Positions 6,316 through 12,937 are shown, counted from the first letter of the stretch. The stretch: 12,937 bases of DNA from Ruminococcaceae bacterium UBA5413 (GCA_002409585.1 DHNP01000029.1:69111-82047); one strand, 5' to 3'. Notes: a model not told the origin generated them from the sequence alone. Translations and numbers: made by a program.

Positions 6316-6412
6316 CCGCGGCAGTTTTGCACTTGCTTTAATGTACCGTACTTTATTTCTCCCCGCCTTAAACGGGGAGAAATAAGGATTGTTATATATC
6401 CCTTTGCCGCGG
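6316..6412 (+). other. Long-range outer stem enclosing the intergenic hairpin
   Basis: CCGCGGCA (6316-6323) is exactly complementary to TGCCGCGG (6405-6412), so the RNA could close an 8-bp GC-rich outer stem around the hairpin at 6351-6387. The nested arrangement hints at a folded RNA element rather than a simple terminator. CCGCGG is itself palindromic, which weakens the case a little. Confidence 0.4.
6353..6385 (+). terminator. Strong intergenic hairpin (attenuator, processing site or weak terminator)
   Basis: A 13-bp perfect stem pairs 6353-6365 with 6373-6385 around a 7-base loop (CCTTAAA). The core is TTTCTCCCCG against CGGGGAGAAA, and the stem can be lengthened by one G-U and one C-G pair (6351-6387). 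Downstream bases are AGGATTGTTATATATCC, not a clear U-run, so a classical intrinsic terminator is doubtful in either direction. It lies about 70 bases after the last BMC-H gene and about 115 before pduL. Partial termination or RNA end protection would let shell transcripts exceed the downstream enzyme transcripts. Confidence 0.6.
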
Positions 6413-6430
6413 CTTAATTATTAAACGGAC

Positions 6431-6472
6431 ATAAAGTATAAAGCATAAAGCGGCGGATTGTTTTATGCTTTA
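6431..6472 (+). promoter_or_regulatory. Triple ATAAAG repeat and overlapping 11-bp inverted repeat upstream of pduL
   Basis: ATAAAG occurs three times at 7-base spacing (6431, 6438, 6445). Overlapping it, TAAAGCATAAA (6439-6449) and TTTATGCTTTA (6462-6472) form a perfect 11-bp inverted repeat with a 12-base spacer. This could be an operator for a dimeric regulator or an RNA hairpin near the pduL start. No known regulator site is recognised. Confidence 0.4.
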
Positions 6473-6484
6473 CATAAATATTAT
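6458..6484 (+). promoter_or_regulatory. Possible weak promoter upstream of pduL
   Basis: TTGTTT (6458-6463) and TATTAT (6479-6484) resemble -35 and -10 boxes, but the 15-base spacing is short. A start near 6491 would leave only about 12 untranslated bases before the pduL ATG. It overlaps the inverted repeat at 6439-6472, which would suit control by a repressor. Tentative. Confidence 0.22.
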
Positions 6485-6502
6485 ACAATCAAGTAGAGGC
6501 AG

Positions 6503-7189
6503 ATGAAATTAATGGTAGTCGATGAGAGAGTTGTCGAACAGGTTGTAAGGCGCATTGTAGCGGCGAGATCTGCCACTAAGGAGAACGGCCGGCCTGAGTT
6601 CCCTGTCATACCCGTTGCGGTTTCCGCAAGGCACGCGCACCTTTCGAGGGGCGATATGGATATACTTTTCGGTGAAGGCAGCGAGCTTACTAAAATAAAA
6701 ACGCTGATGGGCGGGCAGTTTGCCGCTAAAGAGCAGGTTACTATTATAGGGCCTTCGCTGCGTCCGATTGAAAAAGTAAGGATACTTGGCCCGCTCAGGA
6801 AACAAACGCAGGTCGAGGTTTCAGCTACGGACACATACGTGCTGAAGGTAAAAGCCCCTGTAAGGGCTTCAGGCGACCTTAAAGGTTCTGCCGGCATTAC
6901 CGTAGTGGGCCCGAAAGGCGTAGTAAAGCTTAAGGAAGGCTGTATTATAGCGAACAGGCATATACATATGTCGCCTGAAGACGCGCTGAGGTTCAATGTC
7001 GCTGACGGTGAATATGTGAACTGCCTCGCGGAGGGGGAACGCCGCACCATGTTTTACGGCGTGCAGGTACGTGTAAAGCCTGAGTATACTTTGGAAATGC
7101 ACATTGACACGGACGATGCGAACTCCATCGGGTTTAAAGGCGATAAAAAAGTCACCATGTTTAAACGCGACCAGGTTGCGGTCGGTTAA
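6503..7189 (+). CDS. pduL: PduL-type phosphate propanoyltransferase with N-terminal encapsulation peptide
   Basis: Converts propionyl-CoA and phosphate to propionyl-phosphate and free CoA, recycling CoA inside the shell. The 228-residue protein has the two PduL barrels. Metal-binding His are seen in SARHAHLS (His44, His46), ANRHIHMSPEDA (His153, His155) and EMHIDTDDAN (His200); Arg99 in LGPLRK matches the conserved catalytic-site Arg. Residues 5-24 (VVDERVVEQVVRRIVAARSA) form an amphipathic helix before a variable linker and are a probable encapsulation peptide. Start choice is uncertain: AGAGG at 6495-6499 is only 3 bases before ATG 6503 and 12 before the in-frame ATG 6512. Both starts keep the targeting helix. 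It is the first gene after the structured 221-base gap, so its expression may be set separately from the shell genes upstream. Confidence 0.94.
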   Translation: MKLMVVDERVVEQVVRRIVAARSATKENGRPEFPVIPVAVSARHAHLSRGDMDILFGEGSELTKIKTLMGGQFAAKEQVTIIGPSLRPIEKVRILGPLRKQTQVEVSATDTYVLKVKAPVRASGDLKGSAGITVVGPKGVVKLKEGCIIANRHIHMSPEDALRFNVADGEYVNCLAEGERRTMFYGVQVRVKPEYTLEMHIDTDDANSIGFKGDKKVTMFKRDQVAVG

Positions 7190-7210
7190 TATGAAAGGGA
7201 CCTTAAGTTT

Positions 7211-7459
7211 ATGCTTAGTGGAAAAGTAGTCGGAACGATAGTTTCGACAAGAAAAGTAGAATCTCTGGTAGGTTCCAAGTTCCTTGAAGTGCAGATGGTG
7301 AAAAACGGTTCGGAAACGGATGAGTATATAATCGCCATAGACACAGTCGGCGCCGGGATAGGTGAAAAGGTCCTTATAACTACTGGAAGCGGGGCGAGGC
7401 TTGCGCTGCTAAACAAAGACGAGCCTGCCGATGCCGTCATAGTAGGCATTATAGATTAA
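7211..7459 (+). CDS. pduN: BMC-P pentameric vertex shell protein (EutN/CcmL/PduN family)
   Basis: Small shell protein of 82 residues that caps the twelve vertices of the microcompartment. It begins with the family's G-K-V-V-G-T-I-V-S-T-R-K motif, continues L-V-G-S-K-F-L-E-V-Q, and ends in D-A-V-I-V-G-I-I-D. The I-D-T-V-G-A-G-I-G-E-K-V-L-I-T-T-G-S-G-A-R block (43-63) is the hallmark of the EutN/CcmL beta-barrel. It is the only pentamer gene seen here. An AAAGGGA ribosome site lies 10 bases before ATG; an ATG at 7191 is out of frame. It sits 21 bases after pduL and 30 before the pduS-like gene. Confidence 0.95.
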   Translation: MLSGKVVGTIVSTRKVESLVGSKFLEVQMVKNGSETDEYIIAIDTVGAGIGEKVLITTGSGARLALLNKDEPADAVIVGIID

Positions 7460-7489
7460 CGATACTTTGCTTAAAAAGAAGGACAGCCG

Positions 7490-8824
7490 ATGAATTTAGA
7501 TGAATTAAAAGAAAAAATTAAAGCGGCTGGCGTTATTGGCGCGGGCGGCGCCGGGTTCCCTACACATATGAAGCTTGCGCCTGATATTGACACCGTTGTT
7601 GTTAACGCCGCGGAGTGCGAACCGCTTTTATATACTGATTTTACAATAATGCAGCAATACATGGACAAAGTCGCGGCCGGCGCCGAGGCCGTTTGCCAAG
7701 CCCTTGGCGCAGGACGGGTAGTCATAGGGATGAAAGAGCACACCGCCGCAAAGCTTATGCTGGAAGACGGTGCCAAGGTAGGCCGGCTCTCATCTGTTAA
7801 ATTAATGCCGGACGTTTACCCTATGGGCGACGAGATAGTTTTAATTTACCAGACGCTCGGCCGTGTTGTACCTCCCGGGCAGCTGCCTTCATCCGTGGGG
7901 GTTGTCGTTATCAATGTCGAAACGGCTTACAATGTGAACAACAGCGTAAGCGGAATACCCGTAACGGAAAAGTGGATTACGGTCGGCGGCGACATACCGT
8001 CTCCCGCGGTGTTCCGCGTACCTGTAAACTGTAACGTAAAGGATGTTTTTAAAGCGGCCGGCATTACCGTACCGGAAGGGCACGTAGTCCTTGATGGAGG
8101 GCCTGCAATGGGCAATATCATAAATCCTGACGCTGCCGTTGTAACTAAAAAGACAAAGTCGCTTTTGATACTTCCCGATAACATACCGGCGGTTATAGCA
8201 AAGCTTATTCCAGCGAGCCGCATGATTATAAGGACGCCGTCGGCATGTTGCCAGTGCTTCCACTGCACTGAAATATGCCCGCGCTATTTGCTCGGATATC
8301 CTCTTGAGCCTCATAAAACTCTGCGTGCGGCAGGCATAGAAATGACTGAGCATCCTGAAGACCTTAGAACGGCTTCGCTGTGCAGCGGATGCGGAGTCTG
8401 CACTCTTATGGCGTGCTGTCAGGGGGTAAGCCCGTCCGTTATAATGGCCGAGGTCAAAAAAAATCTCCGTGCGAAAAAAATAGGCTACCGCGCAAGCGAA
8501 TCTACCGTCCCCAACATTGAGCGCGATAACAGGCTTGTACCGGTTGATTCGTTTAAAAAACATATAGGCGTAGATAAGTTTGACAGGGCCGCTCCGTATA
8601 AAGGAAAACTTAAGGTAAAGCAGAGCATATACAAACTTATGCTTTCGCAGCATGCCGGCAAGCCGTCGGTGCCTGTTGTCAAAGCAGGCGACGGCGTTTC
8701 CCCGGGTCAGATGGTAGCGAGGGCTGACAGTGGCATTTCGGCCGCGCTGCATACGCCGGTCGGCGGCCGTGTGTCCGCTGTTACGGGTTCACATATAGAG
8801 ATTACAGTGAGCGAGGTGGGCTAA
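7490..8824 (+). CDS. pduS: PduS-like Fe-S flavoprotein (RnfC-type)
   Basis: Electron-transfer protein of 444 residues related to PduS and to RnfC/Nqo1-like NADH-binding subunits. The N-terminus has the G-A-G-G-A-G-F-P-T-H nucleotide-binding loop (17-26) and N-A-A-E-C-E-P-L-L (39-47), typical of the FMN/NADH domain. Two ferredoxin-type 4Fe-4S sites follow: Cys253, Cys256, Cys259, Cys263-Pro, and Cys298, Cys301, Cys304 with Cys309 or Cys310. A C-terminal sandwich-like domain (about 375-444) ends the protein. In B12-dependent Pdu systems PduS is a cobalamin reductase partner of PduO and binds PduT. Here the dehydratase needs no B12, so a role in NADH re-oxidation or in feeding electrons through the shell to the activase is plausible but inferred. 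AAGGA lies 6 bases before ATG; the BMC-T gene begins 1 base after the stop. Confidence 0.92.
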   Translation: MNLDELKEKIKAAGVIGAGGAGFPTHMKLAPDIDTVVVNAAECEPLLYTDFTIMQQYMDKVAAGAEAVCQALGAGRVVIGMKEHTAAKLMLEDGAKVGRLSSVKLMPDVYPMGDEIVLIYQTLGRVVPPGQLPSSVGVVVINVETAYNVNNSVSGIPVTEKWITVGGDIPSPAVFRVPVNCNVKDVFKAAGITVPEGHVVLDGGPAMGNIINPDAAVVTKKTKSLLILPDNIPAVIAKLIPASRMIIRTPSACCQCFHCTEICPRYLLGYPLEPHKTLRAAGIEMTEHPEDLRTASLCSGCGVCTLMACCQGVSPSVIMAEVKKNLRAKKIGYRASESTVPNIERDNRLVPVDSFKKHIGVDKFDRAAPYKGKLKVKQSIYKLMLSQHAGKPSVPVVKAGDGVSPGQMVARADSGISAALHTPVGGRVSAVTGSHIEITVSEVG

Positions 8825-8825
8825 T

Positions 8826-9371
8826 ATGGAGTATTCAGTTGGAATCTTGGAGTTAAAGAGCATAGCAAAAGGGGTCCAGGCCGCCGACGATGCACTGAAA
8901 TCATCGGGCATAAGGCTTATTTCGGCACAACCGGTTTGCCCTGGTAAATTTGAGCTGCTTTTCACAGGTGAGCTTGCCCAGGTAGAGGCATCAATGGATA
9001 AGATAAAAACCGGGTATATGCCGTACATAGTGGACTCCGTACTTTTAGGCAGGATAGACCCGAACGTTGTAAAAGCGCTTCTCGGCGCACAGAGCACTGC
9101 GAAAAAAGGCGCCGTGGGCGTAATAGAAACTTTTTCCGTCGCAAGCAGCATACTGGCCGCCGATACGGCGGTAAAAGCCTCAAACGTAGATATACTCGAA
9201 CTGCGTGCCGCACGCGGCGTGGGCGGCAAAGGTATTGTGTACATAACCGGAGAGATAGCGGATGTGACGGCGGCGGTTGAGGCAGGTTCCAGGTATGCGA
9301 AGGAGCAGGGACTGTTCGTCGGGAGCAGTGTCATCGGTTCGCCGCACACTGACTTGTGGGATTATTTATAA
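8826..9371 (+). CDS. pduT: PduT-like BMC-T trimeric shell protein with Fe-S pore cysteine
   Basis: Tandem-BMC-domain shell protein of 181 residues forming pseudohexameric trimers. Domain 1 starts V-G-I-L-E-L-K-S-I-A-K-G; domain 2 starts near residue 97 with V-G-V-I-E-T-F-S-V-A-S. Cys38 in P-V-C-P-G-K-F is at the same position and in the same context as the PduT cysteine that binds a 4Fe-4S cluster at the three-fold pore. Only this one cysteine is present in the protein, so a cluster shared by three subunits is credible. The G-V-G-G-K-G loop (131-136) and S-V-I-G-S-P-H end also match the family. It starts one base after the pduS-like gene, with its ribosome site (GAGG, 8813-8816) inside that gene. 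This fits the known PduS-PduT partnership and a possible electron path across the shell. Confidence 0.93.
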   Translation: MEYSVGILELKSIAKGVQAADDALKSSGIRLISAQPVCPGKFELLFTGELAQVEASMDKIKTGYMPYIVDSVLLGRIDPNVVKALLGAQSTAKKGAVGVIETFSVASSILAADTAVKASNVDILELRAARGVGGKGIVYITGEIADVTAAVEAGSRYAKEQGLFVGSSVIGSPHTDLWDYL

Positions 9372-9425
9372 CCTTGGCGTGAAGCCGTTTTACCGTGCAT
9401 TCTCTTTAAATTGGAGGTAAAAGAA

Positions 9426-11936
9426 ATGCAATACGATTTTTTAAGCCGGATTGAAGCAGTTACACCGCGCGTAAGCAGGCTGACCGATATGATGCTTTCG
9501 GCAGTGCCGTCCATTGAGTCGGAGCGTGCGCAGCTGATTACGCAGTCTTATATGGAAACCGAAAATATGCCGGCGATTATGCGCCGCGCGCTTGCTTTGG
9601 ACAAAATCCTGCAGAACATGCCCGTTGTTATACACGACGGGGAGCTGATAGTCGGAAACTTTACAAAAAAAGTACGCTCGGCGCAAATATTTCCTGAGTA
9701 CTCTAATAAGTGGCTGCTCGATGAATTTGACACGCTGAACGAGCGCACGGGCGATTTATTTACAATTACAGATAAAGTAAAGGACGAACTGCGCGAAACG
9801 TTTAAGTATTGGGACGGTAAAACCGTAAATGAGCTTGCTACTTCATATATGTCGCCTGAAACGCTGCAGGCCATGGAGCACAACGTTTTTACCGTAAATA
9901 ATTATTACTTTAACGGCATCGGGCATGTTTCCGTTGACTACGCCAAAGTTTTAAGGATGGGCTTTAACGGCATTATACTTGAGGCGGACAAAAACTTAAA
10001 GGCACTGGATGTTTCAGACAGCGACTATGCGCAGCGCAGGGAATTTCTGCAGGCCGTTATTATTTCATCAAACGCTGTGATATCTTTTGCGAAACGTTTT
10101 TCGGACCTTGCTGCGCAGATGGCAGAACAGGAGAGCGACGCAAAGCGTCGGGCTGAACTGCAGACCATAAGCAAAGTCTGCGCGCACGTGCCGGCGAACC
10201 CTGCCGGAAGCTACTATGAAGCCTGCCAGACTTTTTGGTTTATACATGAAGTGCTGCAGATCGAGTCAAACGGGCATTCGGTTTCGCCAATGCGTTTTGA
10301 CCAGTATATGTACCCGTATTTCAAAGCGGATATGGACAGCGGCAGGTTAAGCTACGAGTTCGCGCAGGAACTGACCGACTGCGTGATTTTAAAGCTTAAC
10401 GAAGTCAACAAAGTGCGCGACTCGGCCTCTACAAAGGCTTTCGGCGGATACCCGATGTTCCAGAACATGATTGTCGGCGGACAGACGGTTGACGGGGAAG
10501 ATGCAACCAATGAATTGTCGTTTATATGCCTTGAGGCTGTAAAACATACACGCCTTGCGCAGCCGTCAATATCGGTGCGCGTTTGGCAGGGCACTCCGGA
10601 TGAGCTTTTGCTTAAGGCGGCCGACGTCACCGCGATTGGCACGGGCATGCCTGCTTATTATAACGACGACGTTATCATACCGGCGCTGCTTAACCGCGGC
10701 GTGTCTTTAAAGGATGCGCGCGACTACGGAGTTATCGGCTGTGTTGAGCCGCAGAAAGGCGGCAAGACTGACGGCTGGCACGACTCGGGCTTTTTCAACC
10801 TCGGCAAGCTTTTGGAGATAACTCTCCACAACGGTAAAGAAAACGGCGTTCAGGTAGGCCCGCAGACAGGGGAGTTTACTTCATTTACTTCTATAGATCA
10901 GCTTATAGAGGCTTACCGCAGGCAGATGGAGTACTTTGTAAAGCTGCTTGTAAACGCTGACAACTGCGTTGACATAGCGCACGCGCAGCGCGCGCCGCTT
11001 CCGTTTCTTTCATCTATGGTGGACGACTGCATTAAACGCGGCAGGTCCGTCATGGAGGGCGGGGCGCATTATAACTTCACAGGGCCGCAGGGCGTCGGCG
11101 TTGCCAACGTGGGTGACTCGTTTGAAGCCGTTGACAAGCTTGTATATAAGGAAAAAGTGATTTCCGCTAAAGACCTGCTTGCAGCTTTGGATGACAACTT
11201 CGGGCCGGACGCGATGTATGACGAAGCGTGGATTACGATGAACGTCTACAACGCGTTATATAAACAGGGCGCTATAAGCAAGGAAAAAATGGCGCAGCTA
11301 AACAATTTTTATACCGGAAAATACAACAAGGGCGAGTACGTACGCCAGATACTTTTAAACCGTGCGCCTAAGTACGGCAACGATATAGACGAGGTTGACA
11401 TGTACGCTAAAGAGGCCGCGCTCATTTACTGCAGGGAAGTGGAAAAGTATAAAAACCCACGCGGCGGGACTTTCCAGCCGGGACTTTACCCGGCGTCTAT
11501 CAATGTGGCAATGGGCGCCGTAACGGGGGCGACACCTGACGGGCGCAAGGCGGGGACGCCTTTGGCTGACGGCGTGTCACCTTCAGCCGGAGCGGATAAA
11601 CTTGGCCCGACGGCCGTTATGAATTCGGTCGCTAAACTCGACCATACCATCGCTTCCAACGGCACGCTTCTAAACCAAAAATTCCATCCTTCCGTATTAA
11701 AGGGAGAAAACGGGTACAAAAATCTTGCGAACCTCATACGCGGGTATTTCCGCCATTTGGGCATGCACGTACAGTTTAACGTTGTAAGCCGCAAGACGCT
11801 TTTGGATGCACAGGCGCATCCTGAAAGATATAAAAGCCTGGTTGTCAGGGTGGCGGGCTACAGCGCGCAGTTTATTTCACTTGACAAATCAATTCAGGAC
11901 GACATTATAAACCGTACCGAGCAGGAGGCCGTGTGA
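9426..11936 (+). CDS. Glycyl radical diol dehydratase (B12-independent propanediol dehydratase)
   Basis: Signature enzyme of the compartment, 836 residues, dehydrating 1,2-propanediol to propionaldehyde by radical chemistry without B12. Active-site residues align with the glycerol/diol dehydratase group: His167 (NGIGHVS), His284-Ser285 (GHSVSP), Cys439 and Glu441 (GCVEPQ), and Asp453 (GWHDSG). The glycyl radical is Gly811 in RVAGYSAQF. The fuculose/rhamnulose-type aldolase nearby favours 1,2-propanediol over glycerol; glycerol cannot be excluded. It is clearly not pyruvate formate lyase, and the His167 and HS pair argue against choline TMA-lyase. Start choice: GGAGG at 9413-9417 lies 8 bases before ATG 9426; the in-frame TTG at 9411 overlaps that ribosome site and is rejected. 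No encapsulation peptide is seen at either end, unlike the other cargo. Oxygen sensitive, so the host is anaerobic. Confidence 0.93.
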   Translation: MQYDFLSRIEAVTPRVSRLTDMMLSAVPSIESERAQLITQSYMETENMPAIMRRALALDKILQNMPVVIHDGELIVGNFTKKVRSAQIFPEYSNKWLLDEFDTLNERTGDLFTITDKVKDELRETFKYWDGKTVNELATSYMSPETLQAMEHNVFTVNNYYFNGIGHVSVDYAKVLRMGFNGIILEADKNLKALDVSDSDYAQRREFLQAVIISSNAVISFAKRFSDLAAQMAEQESDAKRRAELQTISKVCAHVPANPAGSYYEACQTFWFIHEVLQIESNGHSVSPMRFDQYMYPYFKADMDSGRLSYEFAQELTDCVILKLNEVNKVRDSASTKAFGGYPMFQNMIVGGQTVDGEDATNELSFICLEAVKHTRLAQPSISVRVWQGTPDELLLKAADVTAIGTGMPAYYNDDVIIPALLNRGVSLKDARDYGVIGCVEPQKGGKTDGWHDSGFFNLGKLLEITLHNGKENGVQVGPQTGEFTSFTSIDQLIEAYRRQMEYFVKLLVNADNCVDIAHAQRAPLPFLSSMVDDCIKRGRSVMEGGAHYNFTGPQGVGVANVGDSFEAVDKLVYKEKVISAKDLLAALDDNFGPDAMYDEAWITMNVYNALYKQGAISKEKMAQLNNFYTGKYNKGEYVRQILLNRAPKYGNDIDEVDMYAKEAALIYCREVEKYKNPRGGTFQPGLYPASINVAMGAVTGATPDGRKAGTPLADGVSPSAGADKLGPTAVMNSVAKLDHTIASNGTLLNQKFHPSVLKGENGYKNLANLIRGYFRHLGMHVQFNVVSRKTLLDAQAHPERYKSLVVRVAGYSAQFISLDKSIQDDIINRTEQEAV

Positions 11937-12892
11937 TGCCGAAAAATGAAAATGTAGACTGGAACTTCAGCGGAAACATTTTCAACATCCAAAGGTATTC
12001 ATTGCATGACGGCCCTGGGATACGCACTATATTGTTCCTTAAAGGCTGCGGGCTCCGGTGCAAATGGTGCGGTAACCCGGAGTCACAGCAGGCGCAGCCT
12101 CAGGTAATGTTTATAAAGTCGCGCTGCATTAACTGCCGCGCATGTGAAAGGGTCTGCCCCGTAAACGCGATTGTCTTTGAGGAAAACAGGCGCATAGACG
12201 CGTCTAAATGCATCCATTGCGGCGCGTGCGCCAAAGCGTGCGCCGCGGGGGCACTTGAGATGACCGGAAGGAAAATTACAGTCCGCGGTGCCTTTGATGA
12301 AATTAAAAAAGATGAAATCTATTACAGCTATTCGGGCGGCGGGGTGACCCTTTCGGGAGGGGAGCCAATACTGCAGCCTGATTTTGCAAGGGAAGTCCTA
12401 AAAGCCTGCCGCTTAAGCGGCTGGAACACGGCGATTGAAACGGGGCTTTTTGTCGGACGGGATGCCATAGCGAAAGTCCTGCCGTACACGGATGTTTTTC
12501 TTGCGGACTTTAAATTATTTGACAGCGGGAGCCACCGTATATATACCGGCCAGGCAAACGAAAAAATTAAGGATAATTTTAAATACATATCAGATAACGG
12601 CGGCAATATTATTATGCGTATTCCGCTTATAACAACTATTAACGACGCAAGGGGCAACCTTACTAAAACAGCCGAATTTGCTAAGGAATTGGGCACTGTC
12701 GAGGAGGTTGACCTGCTGCCGTACCACCGCCTTGGGGTTAACAAGTATGAACGCCTGGGACGCGCATATCAGGTCCCTGAGGATATAAAAAGGCCTGACG
12801 CCGAAGACATAAACGAGTCGGCGGAAGTGTTCAGAAAATATGGCTTCAGGGTAAAAATAGGCGGGGAAAGAAGCAATTTTTTCATTATCTAA
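11936..12892 (+). CDS. Glycyl radical enzyme activating enzyme (radical SAM)
   Basis: Radical SAM activase, 318 residues, that installs the glycyl radical on Gly811 of the upstream dehydratase using S-adenosylmethionine. The SAM cluster motif is Cys38, Cys42, Cys45 (GCGLRCKWC), after the D-G-P-G-I-R-T motif at 25-31. A two-cluster ferredoxin insert follows, with Cys64, Cys67, Cys70, Cys74-Pro and Cys92, Cys95, Cys98, Cys102. S-G-G-E-P (140-144) is the SAM-binding GGE motif. Two extra 4Fe-4S clusters are usual in activases of diol/glycerol dehydratases. Start: AGGAGG at 11923-11928 lies 7 bases before ATG 11936, which overlaps the dehydratase stop by one base (TGATG). The in-frame GTG at 11933 is too close to the ribosome site. 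The overlap suggests translational coupling of enzyme and activase. Confidence 0.95.
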   Translation: MPKNENVDWNFSGNIFNIQRYSLHDGPGIRTILFLKGCGLRCKWCGNPESQQAQPQVMFIKSRCINCRACERVCPVNAIVFEENRRIDASKCIHCGACAKACAAGALEMTGRKITVRGAFDEIKKDEIYYSYSGGGVTLSGGEPILQPDFAREVLKACRLSGWNTAIETGLFVGRDAIAKVLPYTDVFLADFKLFDSGSHRIYTGQANEKIKDNFKYISDNGGNIIMRIPLITTINDARGNLTKTAEFAKELGTVEEVDLLPYHRLGVNKYERLGRAYQVPEDIKRPDAEDINESAEVFRKYGFRVKIGGERSNFFII

Positions 12893-12898
12893 AAAAAC

Positions 12899-12918
12899 AA
12901 TATTTAAAAGTAAATATT
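12899..12918 (+). other. AT-only inverted repeat downstream of the activase gene
   Basis: AATATTT (12899-12905) and AAATATT (12912-12918) can pair around a 6-base loop. The stem has no G-C pair and no U-run follows before the window ends, so it is not called as a terminator. The last 45 bases of the window hold no gene. Confidence 0.2.
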
Positions 12919-12937
12919 TCAGAGTGAAGACAAAGTA

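Noticed and set aside
7889..8752. Long reverse-strand open frame opposite the pduS-like gene (287 codons)
   Set aside because: Lies wholly across a well-supported gene, has no recognisable motif or family and is rich in Arg, Tyr and Ala as expected of an antisense shadow.
9411..9425. TTG 9411 as start of the radical enzyme
   Set aside because: It overlaps the GGAGG ribosome site at 9413-9417, which serves ATG 9426.
11933..11935. GTG 11933 as activase start
   Set aside because: It is only 4 bases from the AGGAGG; ATG 11936 at 7 bases is better placed.
9426..11936. Radical enzyme as choline TMA-lyase or pyruvate formate lyase
   Set aside because: It has the diol/glycerol dehydratase His and His-Ser residues plus GCVEPQ, and the neighbours include a deoxysugar-phosphate aldolase; pyruvate formate lyase has a Cys-Cys pair at the active site.
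12899..12918. Terminator after the activase gene
   Set aside because: The stem is only A-T pairs and no U-run is seen before the window ends; the operon may continue.
1..12937. CRISPR array, tRNA, rRNA, insertion sequence or attachment site
   Set aside because: No spaced repeat array, cloverleaf-like sequence, transposase or terminal repeat was seen; the only large repeat is the tandem shell gene.

Overview
The window carries one long, same-strand (+) bacterial microcompartment (BMC) locus of the glycyl-radical-enzyme (GRM) type. Its gene set is an aldolase, an acylating aldehyde dehydrogenase, an alcohol dehydrogenase, a PduL phosphotransacylase, shell proteins, and a glycyl radical diol dehydratase with its activase. 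This fits the fucose/rhamnose-degrading class (GRM5-like, as in Clostridium phytofermentans and Roseburia inulinivorans), in which deoxysugar phosphates are cleaved to lactaldehyde and 1,2-propanediol is dehydrated without B12. Oxygen-sensitive radical enzymes, strong AGGAGG ribosome sites, TTG/GTG starts, frequent ATA and AGG codons and roughly balanced base composition by eye point to an anaerobic Firmicute, probably a gut clostridium. The species cannot be named from this window.

Layout: (1) 1-4455, cargo enzymes: class II aldolase (5' end cut by the window), a PduO-like two-domain protein, aldehyde dehydrogenase, zinc alcohol dehydrogenase. (2) 4490-6281, five BMC-H shell genes in a row, including a near-identical tandem pair, one with an altered pore loop, one with an Arg-containing pore and one with a long N-terminal tail. 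(3) 6282-6502, the only sizeable non-coding gap, rich in inverted repeats: a 13-bp perfect hairpin, an 8-bp outer stem around it, and a second 11-bp inverted repeat next to three ATAAAG repeats. (4) 6503-9371, pduL, a BMC-P vertex protein, a PduS-like Fe-S flavoprotein and a PduT-like BMC-T shell protein keeping the Fe-S-binding Cys38. (5) 9426-12892, the glycyl radical diol dehydratase and its activating enzyme, overlapping by one base.

Inferred pathway: the aldolase cleaves fuculose- or rhamnulose-1-phosphate to dihydroxyacetone phosphate and lactaldehyde. Lactaldehyde is reduced to 1,2-propanediol. The radical enzyme dehydrates that to propionaldehyde, which is oxidised to propionyl-CoA (PduP-like) and reduced to propanol (ADH). 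PduL makes propionyl-phosphate and recycles CoA inside the shell. PduS/PduT could move electrons across the shell.

Most notable points: a common short amphipathic targeting helix on four different cargo enzymes but not on the radical enzyme; a mosaic divergence pattern suggesting gene conversion between two shell genes; a PduO-like protein with a degraded ATP/cobalamin motif in a B12-independent locus; a Cys-rich linker in the aldolase; a tailed BMC-H; and the structured gap before pduL. No kinase, regulator, lactaldehyde reductase of the FucO type or acetate/propionate kinase is present, so the locus continues outside the window.
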